Source of the DNA: Synechococcus sp. MU1642
GTDB lineage: Bacteria > Cyanobacteriota > Cyanobacteriia > PCC-6307 > Cyanobiaceae
Reading direction: 5' to 3'
DNA: 64,000 nt
NCBI RefSeq assembly: GCF_020514115.1
Contig: NZ_VTKZ01000001.1
Span: forward strand, 186,001 to 250,000
The notes beneath the pieces are model-generated. The model worked only from the letters and a program-made list of their open reading frames with translations, did not search any database and was not told where the DNA came from. Of the stretch, positions 1 to 7,175 are shown one piece after another; position 1 is the stretch's first letter, and each line of letters opens with the position of its first letter. The translations under genes and the position numbers were made by a program.

Positions 1-44
1 CGATGCTGCATGCCTCGGTCTTGCAGCGGCCTGCTGGGCGACGT

Positions 45-330
45 TCAGGCACCTGGTTCGACAAGCTGTTTGCGCAGTTCAATCAACTCCTGGATGGGTT
101 CGGCCACCGAGGGTGAGTCAAGGGGTGTTGCGAACTCCGCGTTCTCGAGTCCTTCGTTGTTGGGATCCGATGGCCAAGTGGTGAAGTTCCTCTGGATTCA
201 ATGGACGCACTGCAGACATCAGTGCGTCATCAGTCCAATAGTCGGGACTGTCGAGAACTCCCAAGCGCAATGGGCAGGATGGGCCAGAAATCATGGCTTC
301 TCCCTTACGGATGTCTTCAGCATGAAGCAT
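45..330 (-). pseudogene. Small gene apparently split by a frameshift, unknown function
   Basis: Two overlapping minus-strand frames each look protein-like only in part. The frame starting at ATG 330 gives a sensible N-terminus (MISGPSCPLRLGVLDSP, then PLNPEELHH) but turns Arg-rich after about position 185. A second frame, open from 197 down to a TGA at 45-47, gives an acidic, ordinary-looking C-terminus (WPSDPNNEGLENAEFATPL, then AEPIQELIELRKQLVEPGA) but has no start. Joining them by one frameshift near 180-195 would give a protein of about 95 residues. No family recognised. It could instead be two unrelated shadows; the composition argument is the only evidence. Confidence 0.4.
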
Positions 331-777
331 CGCAATCCCGAAGTTTTTTGACCGACTGCTCCAGATTTAGTGTCTCCTTGGCAGCAGGATTCCCTGCGCT
401 AGGTGCAGTGCTTCTGTTGCCTGATCTGGCTCCTTTGAGATGTTCACCAAAGTCTTAAGTGAGTGTTGACATCCACTACATATGGTGTCTGGTGGGTATT
501 ATTAATTCATTGCATCAAAGAGTGGTGCAGATCGCCGGGTGATGGGGATTGCCTTGGCTATGGAAACCGCCCCAAGGATGGGGTGGTTTTTTGTCTGCAC
601 CGTACGATTTATACCCTTGGTGCCTTGTGGATCAAGCCCGCTGCGGCTGGATTAGGTCAGCTGTGGATCTGCACCTGTAATCCTTGCCCTGGCGAGGACC
701 AAGACGAAGGCAGAGCAAATTGCTTGCCAGAACACCGCGGTGATCAGGGCTAATCAGGAAGCGCTATGAGCATTTGT
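331..777. other. Sparse stretch; one strong terminator, no convincing gene
   Basis: No reading frame here has convincing protein character. A plus-strand frame at 463-753 is long but spans a strong terminator hairpin and looks like a chance frame. On the minus strand a short hydrophobic frame near 660-735 (a single putative membrane segment, about 27-30 residues from a GTG) is possible but lacks a clear ribosome binding site. The stretch 500-592 is a candidate small-RNA locus. Confidence 0.5.
566..592 (+). terminator. Rho-independent terminator
   Basis: An 8-bp stem (ACCGCCCC pairing with GGGGTGGT, one G-U) with loop AAGGAT is followed directly by a run of six T. No plausible protein gene ends upstream, so it may end a small RNA that starts near 505-515, where a TATTAT box lies at 498-503. 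Confidence 0.75.
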
Positions 778-1707
778 TCAGTGGCTTGGGTGCGATAGTG
801 AGTAACCCAGAAGGATGTAGGTTCTCGATAAATTCAGATTAGCGGCCAGATATAGAAGAAACTCTGCTCACTCCTGATCGATATTAATCACCACTTCTGT
901 CCCCGATTCTGTCGCCACAAAATAAGACAGAAATGCGGCGCAGAAGAAAAGAGGCCAGAAGTATCTTGGTATGAAAAAGTTGCTGCTGGCAATCAGATTT
1001 CCATCAAGAGAGTTTGTGCGTATCCATCGGATTGAAGGTCGCCACAGGACGAGCACCAGAAGTATGATCGAGACCTAGCAAAGATCGACGTCGAGGTGGT
1101 TCTGGAAGAACTCAAGGTTATGGAGTGTTGTCTGATTTTGGTCGTTTACCGCAGCGATGTTCTCTGGCCTTTTCCAGCCGAATAGGATTTGCCCATAGGC
1201 AACCTCCTCGAGGCCAATAATCAGCATGATTAAAGAAATGATCGCGTAAACCACTTAAGGCAGATGCATGGACAAGCGCTTGCGTAGATCTTTGGAGATG
1301 AGCTACGACATCCAGGCGGATGTGAAAAGAACTAGGGCTTGCAATTACTCCAGACTTCCTCCTTCGCCAAGCAGACGCTTGTAGCGACAAATGTCCTGAA
1401 CAGAAACTTTCAATAAAACAACGCAGCCCATGATGAATGATGCGAGGGCAATCATCAGGAAGGATCGTCGAGCTCGTGCTGAAGGGCTGTTTTCTGCCAG
1501 CAGTGTCGTTATGAATGCTGAGTTTCGAAAAATCCATCCTGCTGCAACCAAGATCAAGCCAGCGGCACCCAGTTGCAACTCAGGCCAAGGGGAAGCATCC
1601 AGCCAAAAAGCGCTGATGAATTTATAAAGAGAGACCCAGAGAACAACGACTCCAAACCACACAAAGACCTGGCCGCAGATGCTCTGCACCGTCTCCTGCC
1701 TCATCAA
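778..1707 (-). pseudogene. Decayed polytopic membrane protein gene with five in-frame stops
   Basis: Reading the single frame that starts at ATG 1707, about 310 codons remain protein-like to the final TGA at 778-780, but five stops interrupt it: TAA 1345-1347, TAG 1303-1305, TAA 1255-1257, TAG 1075-1077 and TGA 868-870. There is no frameshift. The first 120 residues carry three hydrophobic segments. The middle contains GLEEVAYGQILFGW and then NDQNQTTLHNLEFFQN, which matches a motif I know from cyanobacterial integral membrane proteins of unknown function (EE..xGQ..FG...P...N.Q...LHN). The distal part has further membrane segments (FIPRYFWPLFFCAAFLSYF). At least two stops sit where related proteins would be expected to have Trp. 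Either a dead gene, or only the 120-residue N-terminal part (1345-1707) is still made. Confidence 0.8.
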
Positions 1708-1914
1708 GCTCTCTGATCGGCTCTTTTCTGAGGACGGGTGACCCTCAAAGCCATGCGGTAGGGGCTAATGACGAAGCAGCCTTCTCATTCAGAGGAGGTT
1801 ATGACTCGATTTCTTTAATTTGCGCAGTGGGCATGAGGATTCTTATCCGGTCAAGCAGATACGTCTGAGGAACGACTTGGTCGGATCAGGCAGATCCATC
1901 TTGGGGTTGGGACT

Positions 1915-2061
1915 TTAACCGGCCAACCTGGCCTGCCGAATCGATTCAAAATCGATTCCCATAACCTTGGTTAGATAAAGGTATCCGCCCCAAGCGACAA
2001 CATTGAGGCCTAGGGCCCAGAGATAGATCGTTCGTCTGGCTTGGGTTGAGTCTTCGCGCAT
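1915..2061 (-). CDS. Small single-span membrane protein, 48 aa
   Basis: ATG at 2061 opens a 48-residue frame: a short charged N-terminus (MREDSTQARR), one hydrophobic segment (TIYLWALGLNVVAWGGYLYL), then a soluble tail ending QARLAG. It starts 3 nt after the stop of the preceding minus-strand small membrane gene, so the two probably form one transcript. No family recognised; function unknown, likely in a membrane. Confidence 0.6.
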   Translation of the reverse strand: MREDSTQARRTIYLWALGLNVVAWGGYLYLTKVMGIDFESIRQARLAG

Positions 2062-2064
2062 CGG

Positions 2065-2214
2065 TTATTTCCGGTTCAATAGACACCAGGCACCATAGAA
2101 GGCCAGGCCGAGCAAGATCCACGGAAAAATTGCGCGCAGCAGTGTTAATCCAATCAGGACGACCACAATTGTGATCGCAGATCGTTTCACCATGGCTTTG
2201 CTGCTGTCAGTCAT
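2065..2214 (-). CDS. Small membrane protein, 49 aa
   Basis: I place the start at the ATG giving MTDSSKAMVKRSAITIVVVL. An upstream in-frame extension to 2304 is possible but compositionally poorer. The protein has a basic N-terminal stretch and two closely spaced hydrophobic segments, ending in WCLLNRK. It is first in a two-gene minus-strand unit with the 48-residue membrane protein immediately downstream. Function not recognised. Confidence 0.6.
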   Translation of the reverse strand: MTDSSKAMVKRSAITIVVVLIGLTLLRAIFPWILLGLAFYGAWCLLNRK

Positions 2215-2385
2215 GTACTGCCAGCGTGGAATCAAGGTCATAACAACAACGATGCTGAACAGCGTTCTAGGGGACTTGGCTGAGATTGCCAACCTCCATC
2301 CCAAAGCGGTTTGTTCGCAGTTTGATGTGTTGGTTTGACGCCTACTAAGCCATTATCTTTGCCTGTGATTGATTAGTTCGTGGCT

Positions 2386-2574
2386 TTAGCAATCGTATTC
2401 TAGGTGAGACTTCTGCTCACGCTTGCCAAAATTGGCCTCTTTCATCTGTGATTCGTCGTAAGCCCAGTCGCTGTAGATTCTTGATTTTGGGAAGCTCCTA
2501 TTAAGACGAAGAGCAGTGATGCGTTGGCCAAGTAGATCGAACGACCATTTTGCTGCTGAAAGAACCTTGCCCAT
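2386..2574 (-). CDS. Hypothetical small soluble protein, about 62 aa
   Basis: The frame runs from ATG 2574 (preceded by AAAGG 4-5 nt upstream); an in-frame TTG at 2589 is an alternative start. The product is basic and rich in polar residues (SRIYSDWAYDESQMKEANFG) and ends EYDC. No domain seen. It lies between two small-gene clusters with no obvious partner. Confidence 0.45.
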   Translation of the reverse strand: MGKVLSAAKWSFDLLGQRITALRLNRSFPKSRIYSDWAYDESQMKEANFGKREQKSHLEYDC

Positions 2575-2660
2575 GATGCCTTTGTTCAACTCTTCTAAAG
2601 TGATAGCCCATGGATGTCAATTGAACATTGGTTCATATGCTCATTGAGGCTTGCTTTGAT

Positions 2661-2830
2661 TCAAGACCCCTCGACTGCATCATTGGTGTTTTGTTTCATG
2701 GCCTGTTGGCGTCGCCGTTGTGCTTCACAGTTCCGGCACTCCTGTTGATCCAATCCAAAGAAATTCAAAGGTTTGATCTCACCGCAGCCGCTGCATTGAC
2801 GTCCTTGTGCAGGGGGGCTTCAAAAGCCAT
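2661..2830 (-). pseudogene. Zinc-ribbon miniprotein, frameshifted in a C6 run
   Basis: ATG 2830 has a near-ideal ribosome binding site (AAGGAG, 8 nt upstream) but the frame MAFEAP... runs into nonsense. Adding one C to the C6 run (complement of 2812-2817) restores a 56-codon frame with two CxxC knuckles (CSGCGE and CRNCEAQRRR) and a basic, Gln-rich tail ending DAVEGS at the TGA 2661-2663. This is a compact zinc-ribbon design. It follows a second CxxC miniprotein by only 5 nt, so they were an operon. Either a real loss-of-function indel, slippage-based switching, or a base-call error in a homopolymer. Confidence 0.65.
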
Positions 2831-2835
2831 GGTGG

Positions 2836-2982
2836 TCACTCCTTGGTGTTACTCGGCGTTTGCTTGATCCGATCTGATAACGCCTGAGGGGACCCTAGTC
2901 TCCCCTGCTTGATGCACTGGGGGCAGTCGTTTCTCAGACTTGAGTGCATGTGACCGCAGTTCGCACAACAAATCAGTGCCAT
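2836..2982 (-). CDS. Zinc-ribbon miniprotein, 48 aa
   Basis: ATG 2982 opens a 48-residue frame with CANCGH near residue 6 and CPQC near residue 20, the spacing of a small zinc knuckle or rubredoxin-like ribbon, followed by a polar tail ending NTKE. Its last codons supply the Shine-Dalgarno sequence of the next miniprotein gene, implying translational coupling. Such ribbons bind nucleic acid or protein; the actual partner is unknown. Too short for most gene finders but very plausible. Confidence 0.65.
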   Translation of the reverse strand: MALICCANCGHMHSSLRNDCPQCIKQGRLGSPQALSDRIKQTPSNTKE

Positions 2983-3071
2983 GGCTGTCGTTGCTGATGC
3001 ACCACGCTGATTGTTCAGATCGCATCAGGCATCGGTGTTTGTCCCTAGTGATCCCCTCGTACTAGCGATGA

Positions 3072-3251
3072 TCAGGATTGATCAAAGATCTTTTGCAGGG
3101 TGGTTCTCTCGTTCTGGAGTGAATTGGCCCTCATGGGCTTGCCAAGCGGTCTTGGCTTCCGAGGTCGATTCAAAAAAACTTTACTGAGCCACCAGATCTG
3201 GAGCGCGACAAATGCGAGGGCGAGTAGTGCCAGTTCAGTTGCCCCCTGCAT
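3072..3251 (-). CDS. Small membrane protein with basic tail, 59 aa
   Basis: The ATG at 3251 overlaps the stop of the upstream small gene by one base (TAATG). The N-terminus holds one hydrophobic segment (LALLALAFVALQIWWL) followed by a very basic stretch (NRPRKPRPLGKP) and a polar tail ending IFDQS. This is an inside-positive, single-span layout. Function unknown. Confidence 0.6.
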   Translation of the reverse strand: MQGATELALLALAFVALQIWWLSKVFLNRPRKPRPLGKPMRANSLQNERTTLQKIFDQS

Positions 3252-3376
3252 TAGTAGTGCTTGCCGCGGTTGTCGATCGCATCTGTTTTAAAGCACTCCA
3301 ACTCTTCAGGGGTGTGCAACGGGGGTTTCTCCCGTTTGCTAGCCCATTTCAAAAACAGTTGCAGCAGTCGTTTCAT
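3251..3376 (-). CDS. Hypothetical basic miniprotein, 41 aa
   Basis: ATG 3376 opens MKRLLQLFLKWASKREKPPL, an amphipathic basic helix, then HTPEELECFKTDAI and a short tail ending GKHY. It is coupled by a one-base stop/start overlap to the 59-residue membrane protein. It faces away from the gene starting at 3500, so a divergent promoter region lies at 3377-3499. No family recognised. Confidence 0.55.
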   Translation of the reverse strand: MKRLLQLFLKWASKREKPPLHTPEELECFKTDAIDNRGKHY

Positions 3377-3499
3377 CCTTCAATTTTGCGCCATCACAGC
3401 CTTGTGCCATCAGGTCATGTCAATCCTGATTTCATTCTTTTCAGAATTATTTGATGCCATTGGCCTTAGGCTCGTTCTAAGAAAAACAGTTTGTTGCTG

Positions 3500-3715
3500 A
3501 TGACCTTTAAAGAGCTTGTGGCCAGTTTCAATCAACAAGAAACGACCTGGGAAGAGCTTTGTCTTGAAATCAGGTGTGAGAGCTGTTTTGCCTCGGTTTT
3601 TGATGAAGTTAACGAGCAAATGGGCTTGACTAGCGATGTGCTTGCCGGGCTGGCCGATGAATTTCCCAACCATTACAAGAGATATGCCAAGGAGAGAGGC
3701 CTCGATCAGCCTTGA
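3500..3715 (+). CDS. Hypothetical soluble protein, 71 aa
   Basis: I take the ATG giving MTFKELVASFNQQETTWEEL as start; an in-frame ATG 9 nt upstream is also possible. The product is acidic and helical looking, with CLEIRCESCFASVF in the middle and a tail HYKRYAKERGLDQP. Similar short proteins are common in marine picocyanobacteria, but I do not recognise a named family. Confidence 0.6.
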   Translation: MTFKELVASFNQQETTWEELCLEIRCESCFASVFDEVNEQMGLTSDVLAGLADEFPNHYKRYAKERGLDQP

Positions 3716-3839
3716 CGAAGAGGTGTGAGAGAGGCAGTAGGTCGTGACACCACCCACCAAATCAAGCAACCACGCCCGAAGAGGTCTCCCTCTCACCTCC
3801 CAACCATAGATCTGGCTCGAGTTTCGGTCAGCTCCGTCT

Positions 3840-4037
3840 TCAGTGAGAGGCTGCCAAGTTCGCTTTCGCTGCCTTCAGGGCTTCTTCGCAAGCCGCTCGG
3901 TCTTCGTTGTCGATGTCACCCTGACTGCCGTTCAACCGTGCCTCCAGGAATGCGATCTCATCAATCCAATAGGTCTTGTCTTTGTCTTGTTGATCTGTCA
4001 CGCGTCGAGAAAGGATCCAGTCCATCGCACCCTTCAT
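3840..4037 (-). CDS. Hypothetical helical protein, up to 65 aa
   Basis: The frame gives MDWILSRRVTDQQDKDKTYW then a charged helical region (EIAFLEARLNGSQGDIDNED, ACEEALKAAKANLAASH), likely a short coiled coil or helical hairpin. ATG at 4025 has AAGGG upstream at good spacing and may be the true start; ATG 4037 is the outermost. Function not recognised. Confidence 0.55.
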   Translation of the reverse strand: MKGAMDWILSRRVTDQQDKDKTYWIDEIAFLEARLNGSQGDIDNEDRAACEEALKAAKANLAASH

Positions 4038-4174
4038 AGAGGAAAGCTGCCCATGCGGCTGGCTCCCCTGTCTGGTTTGGTCATGATTTTGGGCTGGAGC
4101 ACAGAGAGGACGCAGAATGGGTTGATCTGAATAAGTAGTACTTCTCCATCGACGATTTGTCTCCAGTCACCCCC

Positions 4175-4342
4175 ATGACCGCCCTGATCATCGATGCAGA
4201 TGGGCGTTTGACCTACATGGGGGAGGACGGGTGCCGTCGTCAGATCGTTGGTGATCTTGAGCTCCTGGGCCGTCTGCGTCAGCTGCAAGCGAAGGACTGG
4301 GCTGATCGTGATGACGATGACGATGGCGATTTGCAGTCGTAG
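4175..4342 (+). CDS. Hypothetical protein with Asp-rich tail, 55 aa
   Basis: The start is taken at the ATG of MTALIIDADGRLTYMGEDGC. A beta-hairpin-like N-terminus is followed by a helix (LELLGRLRQLQAKDWADR) and an acidic tail of five consecutive Asp. An upstream in-frame ATG at 4157 is possible. Function unknown. Confidence 0.55.
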   Translation: MTALIIDADGRLTYMGEDGCRRQIVGDLELLGRLRQLQAKDWADRDDDDDGDLQS

Positions 4343-4467
4343 GTCGTCTCGACAGATCTCCCAAGATCAGCGAAAGGCTTCATCGTCCTTCGCTCCTGAA
4401 TTGAGCCTTTTGACCGATGGGCTGTTTTGCTCTCTTTCCTTATTGAGAGGCCAGCCATCTTGAAGTC

Positions 4468-4578
4468 ATGGACACAATGTTTTTCGTTGGCGTGAACGCG
4501 GGCCTGCTGATTCTGCTGATTTTTGGTCTCGTTTCAGCCAAAGCCAAGATCAAGGCTGGCCGTAAAGAGATCATCTGA
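4468..4578 (+). CDS. Single-span membrane miniprotein, 36 aa
   Basis: ATG 4468 gives MDTMFFVGVN, a hydrophobic span (AGLLILLIFGLVSA) and a basic C-terminus (KAKIKAGRKEII). The layout resembles low-mass photosystem or cytochrome b6f subunits, but the sequence is not one of those I know (PsbX, PsbT, PetL, PetM, PsaM). Too short for standard gene calling. Confidence 0.5.
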   Translation: MDTMFFVGVNAGLLILLIFGLVSAKAKIKAGRKEII

Positions 4579-4656
4579 GTCACGCGTTGCTCCAGGTGAC
4601 TCGTTGTTGATCACCTTGCACTGACCCAGCTGCGCAGGACCCACTGCTGCCAGAGC

Positions 4657-4683
4657 AAAAAAAACCACCCCTTGTGGGAGGTC
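4657..4683 (-). terminator. Rho-independent terminator (minus strand)
   Basis: On the minus strand a hairpin ACCTCCC / GGGTGGT with one internal mismatch and a short loop is followed by eight T. It lies about 165 nt downstream of the 30-residue gene at 4849-4941 and probably ends its transcript. Confidence 0.6.
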
Positions 4684-4848
4684 CTTTGGAGCTGTGGTGA
4701 GTTTGGTAGCTCTCATGTTATTGAGCCCTGCTATCTCAATCAATAAGCAGCATGCCGTGGCCTGACTGAGTAACTCGAGACCGAGCGTTCCTCTCGTTAC
4801 AAATCCTTGGTTGCCTTAACGATCGCGACTTGCTGAAGTAACGCTCTC

Positions 4849-4941
4849 TTAGGCCGTTGCTTTGACAACGAAAGTCATGACAAGGACTGCAATCGCGACG
4901 GTGCCGCTGAAGTAGGCAACGTTCGTGTGGAGTCCTTTCAT
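4849..4941 (-). CDS. Single-span membrane miniprotein, 30 aa
   Basis: ATG 4941 gives MKGLHTNVAYFSG, then a hydrophobic span (TVAIAVLVMTFVV) and KATA. Nearly the whole protein is one membrane helix with the N-terminus outside or inside undetermined. A terminator lies downstream. Not recognised as a known photosystem subunit. Confidence 0.5.
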   Translation of the reverse strand: MKGLHTNVAYFSGTVAIAVLVMTFVVKATA

Positions 4942-5121
4942 GCAGGTTCTGTCGGTGAAATCAGTCTGCAGGTTTTTCTCTGGCCAATGGCTAAGGCTTA
5001 ATGCCTAAATCTCCGCCAAAGAGAAGGGTCACCTTCCCTGATGACTAGACGACCTGCCCCGAGAGGTCGCATCAGTAGTAATTGAGGAGATTCACTTCTC
5101 CACTGCCAGTAGGGCGGGGCG

Positions 5122-5322
5122 ATGCTCCACTGTGGAGAGGAACTTTGGTCCGAGGACCCAGCGAGAGAACTCAACAACGAGATCTCGGAACTTCAAGCCC
5201 GAGTCGCCTTCCCCCACCACTGGAGCAGCGGAGAGCATGAGCAGCACATCGAAAAGCTCCGTCAGCTCACCTACGAAAAAAGCCGTCTGACCGATCGATC
5301 AGGTTCATCTTCCATGGAGTGA
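5122..5322 (+). CDS. Hypothetical charged protein, 66 aa
   Basis: The frame starts MLHCGEELWSEDPARELNNE and is helical and charged, with HEQHIEKLRQLTYEKSRL near the end. It stops at 5320-5322, inside a second protein-like frame offset by one base (5291-5578). The two could be one split gene or two overlapping genes; the helical charged content here is unlike the downstream DUF1651-like part, so I favour two genes. Confidence 0.45.
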   Translation: MLHCGEELWSEDPARELNNEISELQARVAFPHHWSSGEHEQHIEKLRQLTYEKSRLTDRSGSSSME

Positions 5323-5578
5323 ACTCATCACTGAAGAACTCTCCTACAAATCTGTTGGTGCTTGGCTTGCCAATGAGTCACAGCAGCTTTACTACCAATT
5401 CACCGCTCATCAGGATGGCTCTCAAGGCGAGTCGATCGTCATGCGCAGCTTCCATTGGCGACCACCTGACGACCCGATCCCTCAGGGGAGTCAACTGATG
5501 ACACGGCAAGAGGCGCTGGAGAAATGGAATGCACTCAAGTCAATGGGTTGGAGGAGATGCGCCGGTCCACTTCAGTAG
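5291..5578 (+). pseudogene. DUF1651-like protein without a start codon
   Basis: The frame open from 5291 to TAG 5576-5578 is protein-like from WSELITEELSYKSVGAWLAN to the end and carries SFHWRPPDDPIPQ, MTRQEALEKWNALKSMGW. This pattern (W...F..., basic TR..ALE.W..L...GW) is like the small DUF1651 proteins common in marine Synechococcus and Prochlorococcus. No ATG, GTG or TTG precedes the conserved part in frame; the first ATG is at 5441. It is offset +1 from the ORF that ends at 5322, so a one-base indel near 5300-5320 could have split it from its start. Confidence 0.5.
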
Positions 5579-5655
5579 GGCAGTGAACGAGTTGGCCCAG
5601 TCCGTATAAGCAGTTGGCAATTGGGGCAAAACCAGCGTTAGTCCAGAGTGCTGTC

Positions 5656-5880
5656 ATGAAACAGCCGAACACTCAGCGACTCCGGGCTCTGCGGCTGTCT
5701 GCACTCGCGAGGGACAACAAGGTTGTCAATGCCATTCGCACCTCGATCACTCGGGCCCCTGATGCTCTGGTTAAGGAGTTGATGGATGTTCATGGATGGC
5801 CTGCGCATGAAGCCCTCTGCGCCGTTCAGCAGCTTCAGCAAGATGTCCTCGATGACACGGCTGAACAGGCAACGGCATGA
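5656..5880 (+). CDS. Hypothetical protein, 74 aa
   Basis: Starts at the ATG of MKQPNTQRLRALRLSALARD. A basic N-terminus is followed by a helical region containing VKELMDVHGWPAHEALCAVQ and an Asp-rich end (DVLDDTAEQATA). A longer start at 5614 is possible but less likely. No family recognised. Confidence 0.5.
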   Translation: MKQPNTQRLRALRLSALARDNKVVNAIRTSITRAPDALVKELMDVHGWPAHEALCAVQQLQQDVLDDTAEQATA

Positions 5881-6820
5881 AAGAAATCGTTGGCGACGGC
5901 CAAGATTTGGTTGGGTGAGTGGATTCCCGGGTTGGCGCTTGTCCTCGTTTGAAGGGAGGGCTCACTGGCATTCGATCCACGCCCGTTTCGTGTATCTAGG
6001 TTGCGACCGTAGTCCTTTCGAGGGACAAGGGATTTGACGGCGTAGAGAAGACAGGCCGCTTCATCATTGCCTCGAGGAGACGGGCCGAAGCTGCATTGCA
6101 TGAGACATCTCCAGCGAGGTGAACGCCCCTGCAAGAACAGCAAGGCGTTTTAAGGAACTGCCGATTTCTCTCAAAGAGGAAGGCCGCCCTCCCCGATGGA
6201 AAGACGGCCTAGCTCGCTCGTTTATGCATTGCAGTCGACCTAGTCAGTACGTGTTGCCTTTGGGGATCTCCTTGGCAATGGGACTGAAAGAGAGAGGCCG
6301 AAGCGTCTGGCTAGTGGCAACCCTGGGGCCATTTTGTCCAGGTGTGAAGCGGGACTCCTACGGGGCACCTAGACGGACGGTGCAGAGGAGTGTCGACTGA
6401 TCAGACGCACATCAGTGTCGTCACAGACGAAGTGCTCACGGTTGGGTTGAAAAGTTGGAGCAGGGGCCAGAAAAGTCAGGCTGCTTCTGCGATTTGCTCA
6501 GGTGGAGTGTCGGCCGTCATGGGCTCCTCCGATCTCGATACACACACTCTCGGCAGCCGTGGAGCGCCCGGCAATCAGTTGTCGTGCTCATTGCCTTCTG
6601 GAGCCAATCGGCCGATTATGGGAATGGCGTGCAAAGCCCGAAGTAGATCAGGGCTGACGAAGCGAGGAAATCTCCAGACTCCAATCCATGCCGAACAAGG
6701 TCCGTGGGACCAACCGCAGTAGGTAGGGACCTAGCTTGAAGTGCGGACACAAAACCACATGCTCTGTAATCGCAGCAAAGAGTTCTGACTGGTACACCTT
6801 GACCAGATTTGGGCCAAGCC
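5881..6820. other. About 940 bases with no convincing gene
   Basis: All open frames in this stretch are low-quality (skewed composition, no ribosome binding site). Two inverted repeats stand out: the stem-loop at 6070-6119 and AGGCCG...CGGCCT around 6181-6212, neither followed by a T run. The stretch may be decayed coding sequence or hold untranslated RNA. Confidence 0.5.
6070..6119. repeat. Long stem-loop, possible structured RNA
   Basis: CCTCG and GGAGA at 6070-6080 pair with TCTCC and CGAGG at 6108-6119, a 10-bp stem with a small asymmetric bulge around a 27-base loop. There is no T tract, so it is not a simple terminator. Confidence 0.3.
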
Positions 6821-7060
6821 ATGGGCGACCTGAGCAAGGAGCAGGAACAAGCCATCGCTCGGTCAACGATGTATCTGGTCGCAGCCCTAATCACCATCCT
6901 GATGATGCTTATCGCAGGACTGTTCCTCTCTGCGGAACTCGAACAGCAAGCTCTGCAGAAAGCCGAGACAGCACAGCAGCTCGCACGTCAAACGGCGATC
7001 GCTCCTCAAGCCCAACGGCCGTGGACTCTGTGGACAAGGCACGCTGATCAGGAAACCTAG
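6821..7060 (+). CDS. Single-span membrane protein, 79 aa
   Basis: ATG 6821 gives MGDLSKEQEQAIARS, then one hydrophobic span (YLVAALITILMMLIAGLFLS) and a long helical, Ala/Gln-rich tail (ELEQQALQKAETAQQLARQT). Probably an anchored helical protein; function unknown. It lies upstream of the sugar kinase in the same direction but 115 nt away. Confidence 0.6.
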   Translation: MGDLSKEQEQAIARSTMYLVAALITILMMLIAGLFLSAELEQQALQKAETAQQLARQTAIAPQAQRPWTLWTRHADQET

Positions 7061-7175
7061 GGATGCAGCGGTAACACCAAATTTCACTGCTTAAATCGAG
7101 CTCCAGCCCTCTTGGAGGACCTCTGTTGGGCCGGATGACCAGTGAGGATGGAACTCCAGTCGTCTGGGGCTGCCG

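Noticed and set aside
463-753. 96-codon plus-strand frame
   Set aside because: It passes through a strong terminator hairpin with T6 and has no protein-like composition.
6390-6722. 110-codon plus-strand frame in the sparse region
   Set aside because: GTG start, no ribosome binding site, composition dominated by Ser/Gly/Arg; no domain.
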